Shown here piece after piece: positions 1-9,435 of a DNA stretch of 59,443 bases. The translations under genes were made by a program, and so were the position numbers. Numbering within the stretch: the stretch's first letter is position 1; the number at the start of each line of letters is the position of its first letter. This DNA comes from Clostridia bacterium (lineage in GTDB: Bacteria; Bacillota; Clostridia; Christensenellales; Pumilibacteraceae). Below the pieces are notes generated by a model, which saw nothing but the letters and a program-made list of their open reading frames with translations, searched no databases and was not told the origin of the DNA. The DNA lies in assembly GCA_022791915.1 (NCBI GenBank), contig JAAWAB010000017.1, positions 1 through 59,443 on the forward strand, in the 5' to 3' direction.

Positions 1-33
1 ATGAGTGGATAAATTACTTACTTTTTTAATTGG

Positions 34-55
34 GTATGGGTACGCGTATGGGTAC
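34..55. repeat. Tandem 10-bp direct repeat
   Basis: GTATGGGTAC occurs at 34-43 and again at 46-55, a 12-bp period. It lies just left of a perfect inverted repeat and no gene covers it. The function is unknown. It could be part of an operator or the remnant of a small repeat element. Confidence 0.6.
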
Positions 56-67
56 ACACAGCCCATC

Positions 68-116
68 ATACCATATATTGTAGTTATACGGTAGTCAATC
101 ATACAATATATGGTAT
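68..116. repeat. 15-bp perfect inverted repeat, 19-nt loop
   Basis: ATACCATATATTGTA (68-82) is perfectly reverse-complemented at 102-116, separated by 19 nt. No T-run follows, so it is not an intrinsic terminator. It is AT-rich and lies upstream of a terminator (145-169) in the gene-free first 367 bases. It could be an operator, the end of an upstream transcript, or a small palindromic element. The rest of 1-367 holds only that terminator and a promoter; short minus-strand ORFs there are not convincing. Confidence 0.6.
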
Positions 117-144
117 AGTTGCAACTCGGTGGAGTCACCACTAT

Positions 145-169
145 AAGGACGCTTTAAGGCGTCCTTTTT
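145..169 (+). terminator. Intrinsic terminator
   Basis: Stem AAGGACGC (145-152) pairs with GCGTCCTT (159-166) and is followed by T residues to 169. It probably ends a transcript coming from left of the window. Confidence 0.75.
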
Positions 170-306
170 GCATATTGCGCCGCTTGTTTCATAAAGGCGA
201 AAAAAAACTTTTGCCATAGGCAACAGAGCAACCAAAGCGGTTTTAAGCAGATAAAAGAAATAAGCGGCAAAAAACACAATAACGCCGTGTAAATATTCCA
301 AAACGC

Positions 307-335
307 TTGACGCAATTCTTTCAAGGTGCTATCAT
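307..335 (+). promoter_or_regulatory. Sigma-A-type promoter of the small membrane protein gene
   Basis: TTGACG (307-312), 17-bp spacer, TATCAT (330-335). A strong ribosome binding site and the ATG at 368 follow. Confidence 0.65.
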
Positions 336-367
336 ATATACATATAATATGAAAGGAGGTAAGAAAC

Positions 368-589
368 ATGGCAAAGAAAGGAGATTATTTCGGACTGCCT
401 TATATCGTGAGCGTAATTCTTGCGATTATTCCCGTAACCGCATGGGTTTGCGGCTGGATTACACGTTTCTCCGAAGGCAAAATCGTTGCGGGGCTTATCC
501 GCTTGATTTTCGGTTTTACGATTGTATGGATTATCGACTTGATTCTTATGATTGTAAGCAAGCATATCATGCGCCTTCTGCCCGTGTAA
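368..589 (+). CDS. Small two-helix membrane protein of unknown function
   Basis: This 73-aa protein starts at ATG 368 behind an excellent Shine-Dalgarno (GAAAGGAGGT, 351-360). Two hydrophobic stretches are visible, at about residues 10-31 and 42-65, joined by a short polar link (TRFSEGK), so it should be an integral membrane protein with little outside the bilayer. No catalytic motif is seen. It is monocistronic, with its own promoter and a strong terminator right behind it. The layout recalls small Pmp3/YqaE-like proteins, but the characteristic Pmp3 motif is not convincing, so no function is assigned. Confidence 0.8.
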   Translation: MAKKGDYFGLPYIVSVILAIIPVTAWVCGWITRFSEGKIVAGLIRLIFGFTIVWIIDLILMIVSKHIMRLLPV

Positions 590-611
590 GTCTATCTACT
601 TTTAAGAAGAA

Positions 612-645
612 AAAGAGCAATGCGTTCGGCGTGTTGCTCTTTTTG
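612..645 (+). terminator. Intrinsic terminator
   Basis: AAAGAGCAA (612-620) pairs with TTGCTCTTT (634-642) and T residues follow. It ends the unit starting at 368. Confidence 0.85.
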
Positions 646-695
646 TATATTCGTCAAAGAAACACATTTTGCCCTATCTTTTCCGTTCAAATAAA

Positions 696-725
696 TTGAC
701 AAAAGGCGGTCGGGGGCGATATAAT
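696..725 (+). promoter_or_regulatory. Sigma-A-type promoter of ilvC
   Basis: TTGACA (696-701), 18-bp spacer, TATAAT (720-725). The leader to the ATG at 791 is only about 60 nt. It is too short for a T-box, and no T-box motif was seen. Confidence 0.8.
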
Positions 726-727
726 AA

Positions 728-1798
<1,071 letters not shown>

Positions 1799-1828
1799 CG
1801 CAAGCACGTTGCGTATGGCATAACGGAG

Positions 1829-1864
1829 AACCGTCGGAAAGTTGATTGCTTTTCGGCGGTTTTG
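1829..1864 (+). terminator. Intrinsic terminator after ilvC
   Basis: A 12-bp stem, allowing G-U pairs, forms between 1829-1840 and 1850-1861, and T residues follow. Confidence 0.7.
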
Positions 1865-1945
1865 CGTTCCGCCGATTTATATTCGGGGGGGGGCGTTCGC
1901 AAAAAAGCGCCGCAACAAAACAGATAAAACAGGGAACAAACGCTA

Positions 1946-1974
1946 TTGCTACCCCGCGGGGAAGAAGGTATACT
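1946..1974 (+). promoter_or_regulatory. Putative promoter of the lipoprotein gene
   Basis: TTGCTA (1946-1951), 17-bp spacer, TATACT (1969-1974), about 70 nt before the start at 2047. Confidence 0.55.
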
Positions 1975-2046
1975 GAATATTGTGGTAATTATGGTAAAAA
2001 TTTCGGCGTACCGCGCGTGCGCCCAACCCTGCGAGGAGAATGACAA

Positions 2047-3510
2047 ATGCTCAAAAAACCGATATCTGTTGTGTGCGGAATTTTTATGTGCGTTGTGTGG
2101 GCGCTTGCCGTCGGGTGCCAAACCGACGTTAAAAAACCCGAGCCGCAACCGCCCGAAGAAACAGCCGCATGGACGGCGGAAACCATACGCGAAAAACCCA
2201 CTACGCAAGACGATTTTTTAATCGGCAGTTGGGTGTCGTATGCCAAGTCGTCGGCAAAAAAATCGGCGCTCGACCAAACCGCGCTTTTGGCGGACGGCGG
2301 CTTGAATTTTTTAATCTACGCCAGTTGCATTCCCAGCTACGGAATGCTCAAACAGGGCGAGAGCGCCCGCGTGCGCGACCTTTCGTCGCTCGATTGGTGG
2401 CAACGTATCGATAACCTGATGAAAGATAACAACATGGTGTACCTGTTCTCGTCCGACGCGGGACTGGGCGGAAACGATACCGAAACGCGAATCGGCTGGA
2501 AAGATAACGCGGGGCAATCGGGCGTGGATAATGCGGCAAAAATCGTGCCGCAGCTTAATAACTGTATCGGCTACCACCTTGCCGACGAGCCGTCTTTCGA
2601 GTCGTTGCCGTCGCTCGCTTCGGTGGGTAAAAAGTACGCGAAAATCAAAGACGGATACACGGCGTTCTGGAACGGACATCCCGGGTCGTCGGCGGCGGCA
2701 ACGGGCGGCAACTACGAAGCGTACTTCAAAGCGTATTTGGATAACGTGGGGCAGGGCAACGCGCAGTGGATTAGCCACGATTACTATCCGTTCACCGGCA
2801 ATATATCTTCGGTGCCCGTCAGTTCGCCCATGTTCTCCGATATGGCGGTAATGCACAAATTGAGCCTTGCCTATAACGTAAAGCCGCATGCGTTTGTGCA
2901 ATCCTGCTCGTGGAGAGGGGGCGTCTGGGTAATGCCCACGTTCGAGCAAATCAAGTGGAACGTAAACGCATATATGGCGTACGGGTTCAAAGCAATCTCA
3001 TACTTTAACTATGTGATGTGGGGCTACGAAGATTGCGTAGACGGTATCATCGACATCAACGGAAAAATGAAAAACCGCAAGCTCTACGATGCCCTTGCCG
3101 CCTATAATTGCGAGATTCGCGCCCTTGCCGCCAATATCGAGTTGTCGTCGCTCGATTGCGCCGCGGTGTATCATACGCGCGCATCCGCGCCCGGCACAAA
3201 GAAATTGCCCGACGACTGGCTCATTACGCCCGACGGAAAACAGAATCTCATACTGTCGTATTTCCGCCCGCATAACGGCGAAGGCGATTCCTATCTGATG
3301 ATTATGAACAACTCGTTTGAAGATACGATTGCAAACCGTTCGTTCACAATAGCCGAAAATAGCGGTATAGAAAGCGTTGCGCTGTATAATCCCGCTACGG
3401 GCAAATTCGAAGCGTTAGACGCAGAGAACAACACGTTCGCGCTTTCGTTCGGCAAGAGCGACGCGAAGTGGTTGAAAATTTCGGGCAATCCCGACCAAGC
3501 GAAAATCTGA
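2047..3510 (+). CDS. Secreted glycoside-hydrolase-like lipoprotein
   Basis: This 487-aa protein has a lipoprotein signal peptide with a lipobox ending at Cys24 (AVGC). The body looks like a TIM-barrel glycoside hydrolase: YHLADEPS near residue 180 resembles an acid/base strand ending in Glu. A later segment (MAYGFKAISYFNYVMWG) matches the pattern seen in GH42-like and related barrels, and a C-terminal beta-rich domain follows. The exact family and substrate cannot be set from sequence alone. Expression looks monocistronic. The start follows GAGGAGA at good spacing. It would be anchored outside the membrane and could act on glycans; this function is inferred from fold-like motifs only. Confidence 0.7.
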   Translation: MLKKPISVVCGIFMCVVWALAVGCQTDVKKPEPQPPEETAAWTAETIREKPTTQDDFLIGSWVSYAKSSAKKSALDQTALLADGGLNFLIYASCIPSYGMLKQGESARVRDLSSLDWWQRIDNLMKDNNMVYLFSSDAGLGGNDTETRIGWKDNAGQSGVDNAAKIVPQLNNCIGYHLADEPSFESLPSLASVGKKYAKIKDGYTAFWNGHPGSSAAATGGNYEAYFKAYLDNVGQGNAQWISHDYYPFTGNISSVPVSSPMFSDMAVMHKLSLAYNVKPHAFVQSCSWRGGVWVMPTFEQIKWNVNAYMAYGFKAISYFNYVMWGYEDCVDGIIDINGKMKNRKLYDALAAYNCEIRALAANIELSSLDCAAVYHTRASAPGTKKLPDDWLITPDGKQNLILSYFRPHNGEGDSYLMIMNNSFEDTIANRSFTIAENSGIESVALYNPATGKFEALDAENNTFALSFGKSDAKWLKISGNPDQAKI

Positions 3511-3540
3511 CGCTTTTTCCGCGAGAATCAAAACCGTATA

Positions 3541-3581
3541 AAAAAGCCGCGCTCGGATAAAACGTCCTGTGCGCGGTTTTT
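3541..3581. terminator. Bidirectional terminator between convergent genes
   Basis: GCCGCGC-type stem (about 3546-3552) pairs with GCGCGGT (3571-3577), flanked by A residues on the left and T residues on the right. It can serve the plus gene ending at 3510 and the minus gene ending at 3601. Confidence 0.75.
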
Positions 3582-3600
3582 GTATTGTGCAAAATTCAAA

Positions 3601-4545
3601 CTATATCAAAAGTGCCAACAACGGCAACGTGAGCACGGATAACAGCGTGCCCAACAATACCGTGCCCGCGGCAACGTCTTGCCCTTCGCCCAGTATTTCG
3701 GCGTAGTTCTGTACTACCGACGCCACGGGGCAGGCACACATAACAAACATGCACCACATGAGTTCTTTGTTCACGTGCAACAGCATTAAAATGCCCAGCG
3801 TGCACAGCGGAAAAACAACCTGATTGATTGCCACCGCAAAATATTGCAAGGGGTTATCAAACAGACTTTTGGGACGCATGGTGGCAAGACGCATGCCCAT
3901 AACCAGCATGCACAGCGGCGTGGTCATCTTGCCTAAAATGTTTATCATGTTTTCCGCCTGCGCCAAAACCTGTCCGTTTTCTCCCGAGATTTTGAATCCC
4001 GTAAAAAAGAAGGGGAGCGCCGCCGCAATGGATAGCGTGGCAGGGTTAAGAAGTATCTTTTTTACGCTTATGTATTTTCTGTCGCGCGTAATGATTGCCG
4101 ACACCAACGTCCACCCCAACAGATTCATGGAAAGAAAATACATCATCGAATACACCGCCACGTTGGGCGAATCGGGAAAGATAGCTTCCAGTAACGGCAC
4201 GCCCAAAAACGAACAGTTGGAAAGCGTTGTCGCCACCGTGGTAATGCGGTAGCGCACATCGTCCGACTTTTTGCGAAACACAAAAAAGAAAAAACCGATA
4301 AACAGAAGTTGCACGGCGGTAATCACGCCCAAAAACACAAGCAGGTTTACGCCCAGCTCTTTGGAAAAATCGGCTTTGTTAAACGAATACAGTGTGAGCG
4401 CGGGCTGACACACATACATCAGCACCTTGGAAAACGACGAAATATGCTCCGATTTTACCGCTTTCGCCTTAACGAGAAGAAAGCCGGGCACCGCATAAGC
4501 CAGCATAATTCCCACCATGATAAGCGTCGTTTTGAATTCCTGCAT
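3601..4545 (-). CDS. Auxin efflux carrier (AEC) family permease
   Basis: This 314-aa protein has about ten hydrophobic segments spread over its length, as in the AEC/BART family that exports or exchanges organic anions. Typical features are the N-terminal GIMLAYAVPGFLLVKAKAV helix and the later stretch with TTPLCMLVMGMRLA. The start at 4545 is chosen over an upstream in-frame ATG because GGAGAAG precedes it and the upstream extension has no membrane signature. It has its own minus-strand promoter (4580-4608) and is flanked by unrelated genes, so the substrate is unknown. Confidence 0.85.
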   Translation of the reverse strand: MQEFKTTLIMVGIMLAYAVPGFLLVKAKAVKSEHISSFSKVLMYVCQPALTLYSFNKADFSKELGVNLLVFLGVITAVQLLFIGFFFFVFRKKSDDVRYRITTVATTLSNCSFLGVPLLEAIFPDSPNVAVYSMMYFLSMNLLGWTLVSAIITRDRKYISVKKILLNPATLSIAAALPFFFTGFKISGENGQVLAQAENMINILGKMTTPLCMLVMGMRLATMRPKSLFDNPLQYFAVAINQVVFPLCTLGILMLLHVNKELMWCMFVMCACPVASVVQNYAEILGEGQDVAAGTVLLGTLLSVLTLPLLALLI

Positions 4546-4579
4546 CCGTTCTTCTCCGCCGCCCGTTGCGGCATGTTCC

Positions 4580-4608
4580 ATTGTATCACTTGTTTGCGCA
4601 TTTATCAA
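4580..4608 (-). promoter_or_regulatory. Minus-strand promoter of the AEC permease
   Basis: On the minus strand, TTGATA (4603-4608), 17-bp spacer, TACAAT (4580-4585). Confidence 0.65.
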
Positions 4609-4646
4609 CCGTATCGCCCCTATCGAAAAAAATAAAAAATCGGGTA

Positions 4647-4675
4647 TTGACAAATTTGGTAAATCATGGTATACT
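4647..4675 (+). promoter_or_regulatory. Promoter of the exported two-gene module
   Basis: TTGACA (4647-4652), 17-bp spacer, TATACT (4670-4675), a near-consensus sigma-A promoter for the gene at 4728. No promoter or terminator separates that gene from the one at 6264. Confidence 0.8.
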
Positions 4676-4727
4676 ATATACAAATAATGTTTGCATGGCG
4701 AATAACATCGGGGAGGAGTAATAAGAA

Positions 4728-6215
4728 ATGAAAAAAATGAAATGTTTAACGTTGATTGTCGTGGCAGTAATGTTACTGGGCGTTTCGTGTGCGCATGATT
4801 TGCCCGAACCCGAATATTACAAGGTGACGTTTTTTGCGCAGAACGGCGGTTGGATAAAAGGAAAAGAACAACAAACCGTGTTAGAAGGGAACAGCACTGA
4901 ACAGGTAATTGCCGTTCCGTTTGAAGGATACGTTTTTACGGGGTGGGCAGGTTCATTGGAGCGTACGCCCGAACGAGTGATAAAAAACGTAAAAGAAAGT
5001 CGAACATATGTTGCATGCTTTGAAAAGAAACAGCTCGATATACAATATCTTGCTACCGAAAACGGCAGTATAGGCGGCGAAACTACCCAAAAGGTTGTAT
5101 ACGGAGAAAATGCGCAAACGGTTACGGCAATCCCGAAAGAAGGCTATATGTTTTCCGGTTGGTCGGATAACATTACAACGGCGGAACGGCAAGATACGCA
5201 AGTAAAAGAATCGATATGCGTTACGGCAAATTTCGAAAGGCTCAAAAAAGAGTTTACCTTTGATTATAATTACGCCACCGAAAATTGCGAAAAGAAAGAT
5301 ATCCTGCTTACATACGGAGAATTGCAGGATGTAAAATTTCCCGTTCCCGTAAGAGAACACTTTACTTTTAACGGTTGGTATTTGGGCAATGCGCCCGTGT
5401 CCGATTCGGCGGGAAATCCAGTGATTGGGAATGAAATTTTTTATAATAATCGCACCGATATTTGTGCAAAGTGGACTCCCAACGAAACGTTTACCTATAA
5501 GATTTTGTTTGTATATGTGACCGACGTGGTAGCAACCGTTCCTTCCGCAGATAATAAAGACGTTGTGAATATCCGTTATAAAATGCCCAAAAGAGAAAGG
5601 GCACTGTGTGAATTGATAACAGAGCAAATGCGCGTTTGCATGAATGAACTGCTCGACGGACTTGTAAAATTCGAAATCGATGAATATTATACCACACAGC
5701 CCGTTTTGTCGGAAGACGTAAAGCAAACTATATCTGGCGGATGCATTTCCAATTACGTTTCCGCAAGTTCTTTATCGGAAGTGCAACAGTTAATTGGTAA
5801 TTATCAATGTGTAATAACAACATGTAATTTTAATGATTATGAGAGTTTAACAAATAATTTGATGTCTTTTTCAACCGAAAAATACTCTACGGTATTTTTT
5901 GAAGGACTTGTAGCCAATTGGATTAGAAATGGGGGTTCCTTTGAATCGCTTTTCGATTACAATAATGCGTATTGGAATAATATGCGGTACAGTTATGTAA
6001 ATGCGATTTTGCACGCGATAGAAATGCAAGTTAAAGAAGATATTGTTCCATCCACTATTGTGCAAGCGGAATATATTAAACAATGGACTTCTGACAAGGG
6101 TAGTGTGGCAAAATACCAATTAACCGTAGCAAAATTGTATTTTTTGTGTCAAGCTGTTATAGAAGAAAAGAAAGTCGGAATTCCATATACATTTTGGTCT
6201 GGTCAATTCGCTTAA
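4728..6215 (+). CDS. InlB-repeat lipoprotein of unknown function
   Basis: The 495-aa product has a lipoprotein signal with lipobox Cys21 (GVSC). Three InlB B-repeat-like modules follow (about residues 30-100, 102-172 and 173-253), recognised by the recurring GY.F.GW signature. Residues 260-495 form a separate domain I do not recognise. It contains a helix with the order H-A-I-E (NAILHAIEM) but no intact HExxH zinc site. Base composition is more AT-rich than neighbouring housekeeping genes. It heads a probable operon with the LRR/GLUG protein 48 bp downstream, and both are exported. The start follows GGGAGGAG. Confidence 0.75.
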   Translation: MKKMKCLTLIVVAVMLLGVSCAHDLPEPEYYKVTFFAQNGGWIKGKEQQTVLEGNSTEQVIAVPFEGYVFTGWAGSLERTPERVIKNVKESRTYVACFEKKQLDIQYLATENGSIGGETTQKVVYGENAQTVTAIPKEGYMFSGWSDNITTAERQDTQVKESICVTANFERLKKEFTFDYNYATENCEKKDILLTYGELQDVKFPVPVREHFTFNGWYLGNAPVSDSAGNPVIGNEIFYNNRTDICAKWTPNETFTYKILFVYVTDVVATVPSADNKDVVNIRYKMPKRERALCELITEQMRVCMNELLDGLVKFEIDEYYTTQPVLSEDVKQTISGGCISNYVSASSLSEVQQLIGNYQCVITTCNFNDYESLTNNLMSFSTEKYSTVFFEGLVANWIRNGGSFESLFDYNNAYWNNMRYSYVNAILHAIEMQVKEDIVPSTIVQAEYIKQWTSDKGSVAKYQLTVAKLYFLCQAVIEEKKVGIPYTFWSGQFA

Positions 6216-6263
6216 AACCAATCGTATTTTTATTGGATATCTAATCAAAAGGAGGATATAGAT

Positions 6264-9200
6264 ATGTGTTGGGTAAAAGGCAAAAGGTGGCTTGTGAGCG
6301 CAATCATCGCAATAGCGACAATGTGCGTGGTAACTCTTACGGTAGGAACTCTACCTGCAAAAGCGGCAGAAAACAGAGATTCCGAATACTTTCTCTATAC
6401 GCTTATCACGAATGAAGCGGGAGAATCTTCTTATCAGGTGGCATTGCGCCCAGCCGCAAGACCGTTGGTGGAGTATTTGATTATTCCCGAAACGTATGAA
6501 GGACTTCCCGTCACCGAAGTGGCAAACAACGGTTTTGTGTCGTGTGCCAAGTTGCAAAAAGTGATACTCCCGCAATCGGTAGAAAAATTGGGGAATAATG
6601 CGTTTATGAATTGCGCCAAATTGCAGTATGTCGGTATGCCGGGAGTGAAAAGTATAGGCAATACCGCATTTGCGATGTGTCCTGCTTTGGACAGGCTATA
6701 TATACCGCAATCGGTGGAAACAGTGGGCACTTATATTTTACGTAATAATCCGAATACGGTTTATATTCAGCAGAGTGAATCGGAAATCGGCGCGGGGTGG
6801 TCGGCAAATTGGAATACATATTTTACCGGTCAAACAGTATATAGCGCCGACCCCGAAGATACGCTTTCGTATCGCGAAATTTTGGACTCTGCGGGTGAAG
6901 TGATTGGCTACGAAATCGAAGAAGGACAAATGGCTACGTTAGACGACGTGGTGATTTATAACTGTATGAACACAGAATCAAATCCGGAATATTTGCCTGT
7001 CTTGAATATTTGCGCGGAAGCGTTTTTGTACACACAAGCCAATTCTATCACAATTAAAGACAGGCATTCCGACGACCCGTCGGTGCCGTCGTTTAATCAT
7101 AAGATTAACATACGTAGCAATGCGTTTTTAATGTCTTTTGTTCAAACAATCGATTTTGAAGTGGGTGTCACTTTTGAACATCCCGAAAATCTTGTAACCG
7201 AGCGAGTGGAGAGTCAATATGATTTCATGCCGATTGTCGGTGACGCAAACGGAAAATCCATACGCATTTTTGAAGAATCTACCGTAGAATCGATTACATT
7301 GCCTGCCGATTTAGAAATAATTCCCGCTAAAATGTTTTATAACTGCGCATATTTACGGGAAATACAAATAGCAGGAAAACAGTACAATGGTATCAACATG
7401 TTGCCCGAGATAAACGGTATCGGAGAACGGGCGTTTGCGGCTTGTACGAGTTTGTCGAATGTGACTGTTCCCGATTCGGTAATCGATATGGGAGAAAGCG
7501 TGTTTTTCGATTGGGGATTCGGTGAAAAACAAAAAATCAACATAAATATTTATGAAGACGAAATACCCGCAAGTTGGAATTCCGGTTGGGCGGACCATTT
7601 GGCGGAGAATGCCGAAATTTGTTACAAGGAACAAGTAAAGATTACGCTTGATTGGCAAATTGCGGAAGCCGAACCGCAAAAGTTCGGAATCAAGCCCGAA
7701 ACCGATATGCCGGAAATGGATTTACCGCAAAGGAAGGGTTATACGTTTCTCGGTGTGTTTACGCAACCCGACGGAACGGGAATACAATATTATTCCAATA
7801 CTATGCAAAATCTGCGAACGTGGCAACATGGGGACCCTACCGTATGGTATGGAGTTTGGAATATTAACGTATACACTATTACATATAACGTAGATTGGAA
7901 AGGACAGAACAATCCCAATCCCGTAACGTATACAGTTGAAGATGAATTTACATTGACCAATCTTGTGAAAAAAGGGTATCAATTTAACTGGGGAGTTGTT
8001 TCAGTTGTCAAAGGTACAACAGGTAATTTGACAATTGACGGGACATGGAAGATAGAACACTATGCAATTATTTATATGGTAGACTTAAAGGGGAATGACA
8101 ATCCGGAAGCAAGTGAATATACGGTTGAAGACGAAATTGTATTCACAAAACTCGAAAAAGCAGGATATACTTTTGAATGGCAACCCGCGCGTATTCCCAA
8201 AGGTAGCACGGGAGAACAGGTTATAACGGGTGTTTGGACGCCTATCCGCTATAATATATACTATTCTGTCACTTCCGATACAACACATTCCAATCCTGCT
8301 ACTTATACGGTGGAAGAAGCGGTAGTATTTTCCGAAGCAAAAAGGGGTGGGTATTTTGTTACGTGGAGTATTCCGAGGATTCCGTTGAACAGTACGGGCG
8401 ACGTTACAGTTCATGCGGAATATGTGGAAAAAACATTGGATCAATGCTTGCATAACGGCGTATATGAAATTTATACGCGCAACCAATTTTGGCAACTTCC
8501 CGGTCAACCCAACGGCGGGCAAGGCAGAGTATATTCTTTGCAAAATGATATTTATACAGGTGGTAGTGGTATGCCCGGTAAATGGACGCCGATTGATGAG
8601 TTTAAGGGCATATTGGAAGGGAACGGATATTATGTGGGAAGTTTTAGTATTATAGGATTGGACGCCGACAATAGCAATATCGGATTTTGCAGAGTGAACA
8701 GTGGAACAATTCGTCGGTTGCGTCTTGAAGCGGCAATCACTAACAGGACGTATGCCAATGTAAATATGGGGATTTTCGCGGGTGTGAATAACGGTACGAT
8801 AGAAAATTGTAGTGCGTATCCTGGCGGAACAATATCTCTGTATTCTTCTATCGGAAGTGGTTGTATGGGCGGCATTGCCGGTGTCAATAAAGACACCATT
8901 CGTAATTGTACCGCAAGTTTTTATATGGAAGGTTCTTGTGATATGGGCGGTATTGCCGGAATTAATGAAAACTTGATTGACGATTGCACAAGTCATGTGG
9001 AAATTCAAATCAATTATTCGGATTACAACGCTTCTGTGGGCGGAATTGTAGGAAAACAGATTGCAGGGCGGACAATCAACTGTTTTTTTGATACTAAAAT
9101 ATATTTGATGAATTATAGGTCTTCTAAATATTCGATAGGCGAAGATAGAGAAATGCAGTTGTGTGTAGGTATTATTATAGGCTATCTGCAAGGCGGTACG

Positions 9201-9371
9201 TCAAGCAATAATACAAGTAAAGCGCCCTACAATAAGAATGAGAATGTATACACTTCAATAGAATTACATGTTGTAACTTGGAAAACGGGTGTATGGCCTT
9301 TTCAAAAAACGCATACGAATGATCAAGGATTATACTTCCGTAATGAGCTAATCGGACGAAGCGATGTATAA
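6264..9371 (+). CDS. Large exported LRR / InlB-repeat / GLUG-repeat surface protein
   Basis: This 1035-aa protein starts at ATG 6264 after AAAGGAGGA. A signal peptide should be cleaved near AKA-AE (residue 32). BspA-type leucine-rich repeats are seen at about 75-160 and again at 335-405 (for example LQKVILPQSVEKLGNNAF). At about 455-715 come four InlB-like repeats with the YTITYNVDWKG / GVW pattern. Residues about 790-970 hold GLUG-like repeats (GGIAGVN, GGIAGIN, GGIVGK). No LPXTG motif, S-layer domain or C-terminal hydrophobic anchor is visible, so attachment is unclear. It is probably an adhesin or matrix protein (inference from repeats). It is AT-rich like its operon partner. Confidence 0.8.
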   Translation: MCWVKGKRWLVSAIIAIATMCVVTLTVGTLPAKAAENRDSEYFLYTLITNEAGESSYQVALRPAARPLVEYLIIPETYEGLPVTEVANNGFVSCAKLQKVILPQSVEKLGNNAFMNCAKLQYVGMPGVKSIGNTAFAMCPALDRLYIPQSVETVGTYILRNNPNTVYIQQSESEIGAGWSANWNTYFTGQTVYSADPEDTLSYREILDSAGEVIGYEIEEGQMATLDDVVIYNCMNTESNPEYLPVLNICAEAFLYTQANSITIKDRHSDDPSVPSFNHKINIRSNAFLMSFVQTIDFEVGVTFEHPENLVTERVESQYDFMPIVGDANGKSIRIFEESTVESITLPADLEIIPAKMFYNCAYLREIQIAGKQYNGINMLPEINGIGERAFAACTSLSNVTVPDSVIDMGESVFFDWGFGEKQKININIYEDEIPASWNSGWADHLAENAEICYKEQVKITLDWQIAEAEPQKFGIKPETDMPEMDLPQRKGYTFLGVFTQPDGTGIQYYSNTMQNLRTWQHGDPTVWYGVWNINVYTITYNVDWKGQNNPNPVTYTVEDEFTLTNLVKKGYQFNWGVVSVVKGTTGNLTIDGTWKIEHYAIIYMVDLKGNDNPEASEYTVEDEIVFTKLEKAGYTFEWQPARIPKGSTGEQVITGVWTPIRYNIYYSVTSDTTHSNPATYTVEEAVVFSEAKRGGYFVTWSIPRIPLNSTGDVTVHAEYVEKTLDQCLHNGVYEIYTRNQFWQLPGQPNGGQGRVYSLQNDIYTGGSGMPGKWTPIDEFKGILEGNGYYVGSFSIIGLDADNSNIGFCRVNSGTIRRLRLEAAITNRTYANVNMGIFAGVNNGTIENCSAYPGGTISLYSSIGSGCMGGIAGVNKDTIRNCTASFYMEGSCDMGGIAGINENLIDDCTSHVEIQINYSDYNASVGGIVGKQIAGRTINCFFDTKIYLMNYRSSKYSIGEDREMQLCVGIIIGYLQGGTSSNNTSKAPYNKNENVYTSIELHVVTWKTGVWPFQKTHTNDQGLYFRNELIGRSDV

Positions 9372-9383
9372 CAGAAGTTAAAT

Positions 9384-9418
9384 CAAAGGCTTGCCTGAAT
9401 ACGGGCAAGCCTTTGTTA
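9384..9418. terminator. Bidirectional terminator
   Basis: A 12-bp perfect stem, CAAAGGCTTGCC (9384-9395) with GGCAAGCCTTTG (9404-9415), lies between convergent genes. The T-tract on either strand is weak. Confidence 0.65.
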
Positions 9419-9435
9419 TATAGCAAATTAAACTT

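Noticed and set aside
95..369. Small minus-strand ORFs of 68 and 71 aa at the left edge
   Set aside because: They run through a terminator and the promoter of the next gene, with no ribosome binding site; hydrophobicity follows from AT-rich sequence.
4728..6215. Metallopeptidase call for the InlB-repeat lipoprotein
   Set aside because: No intact HExxH or other zinc ligand set; only a partial H..E helix.
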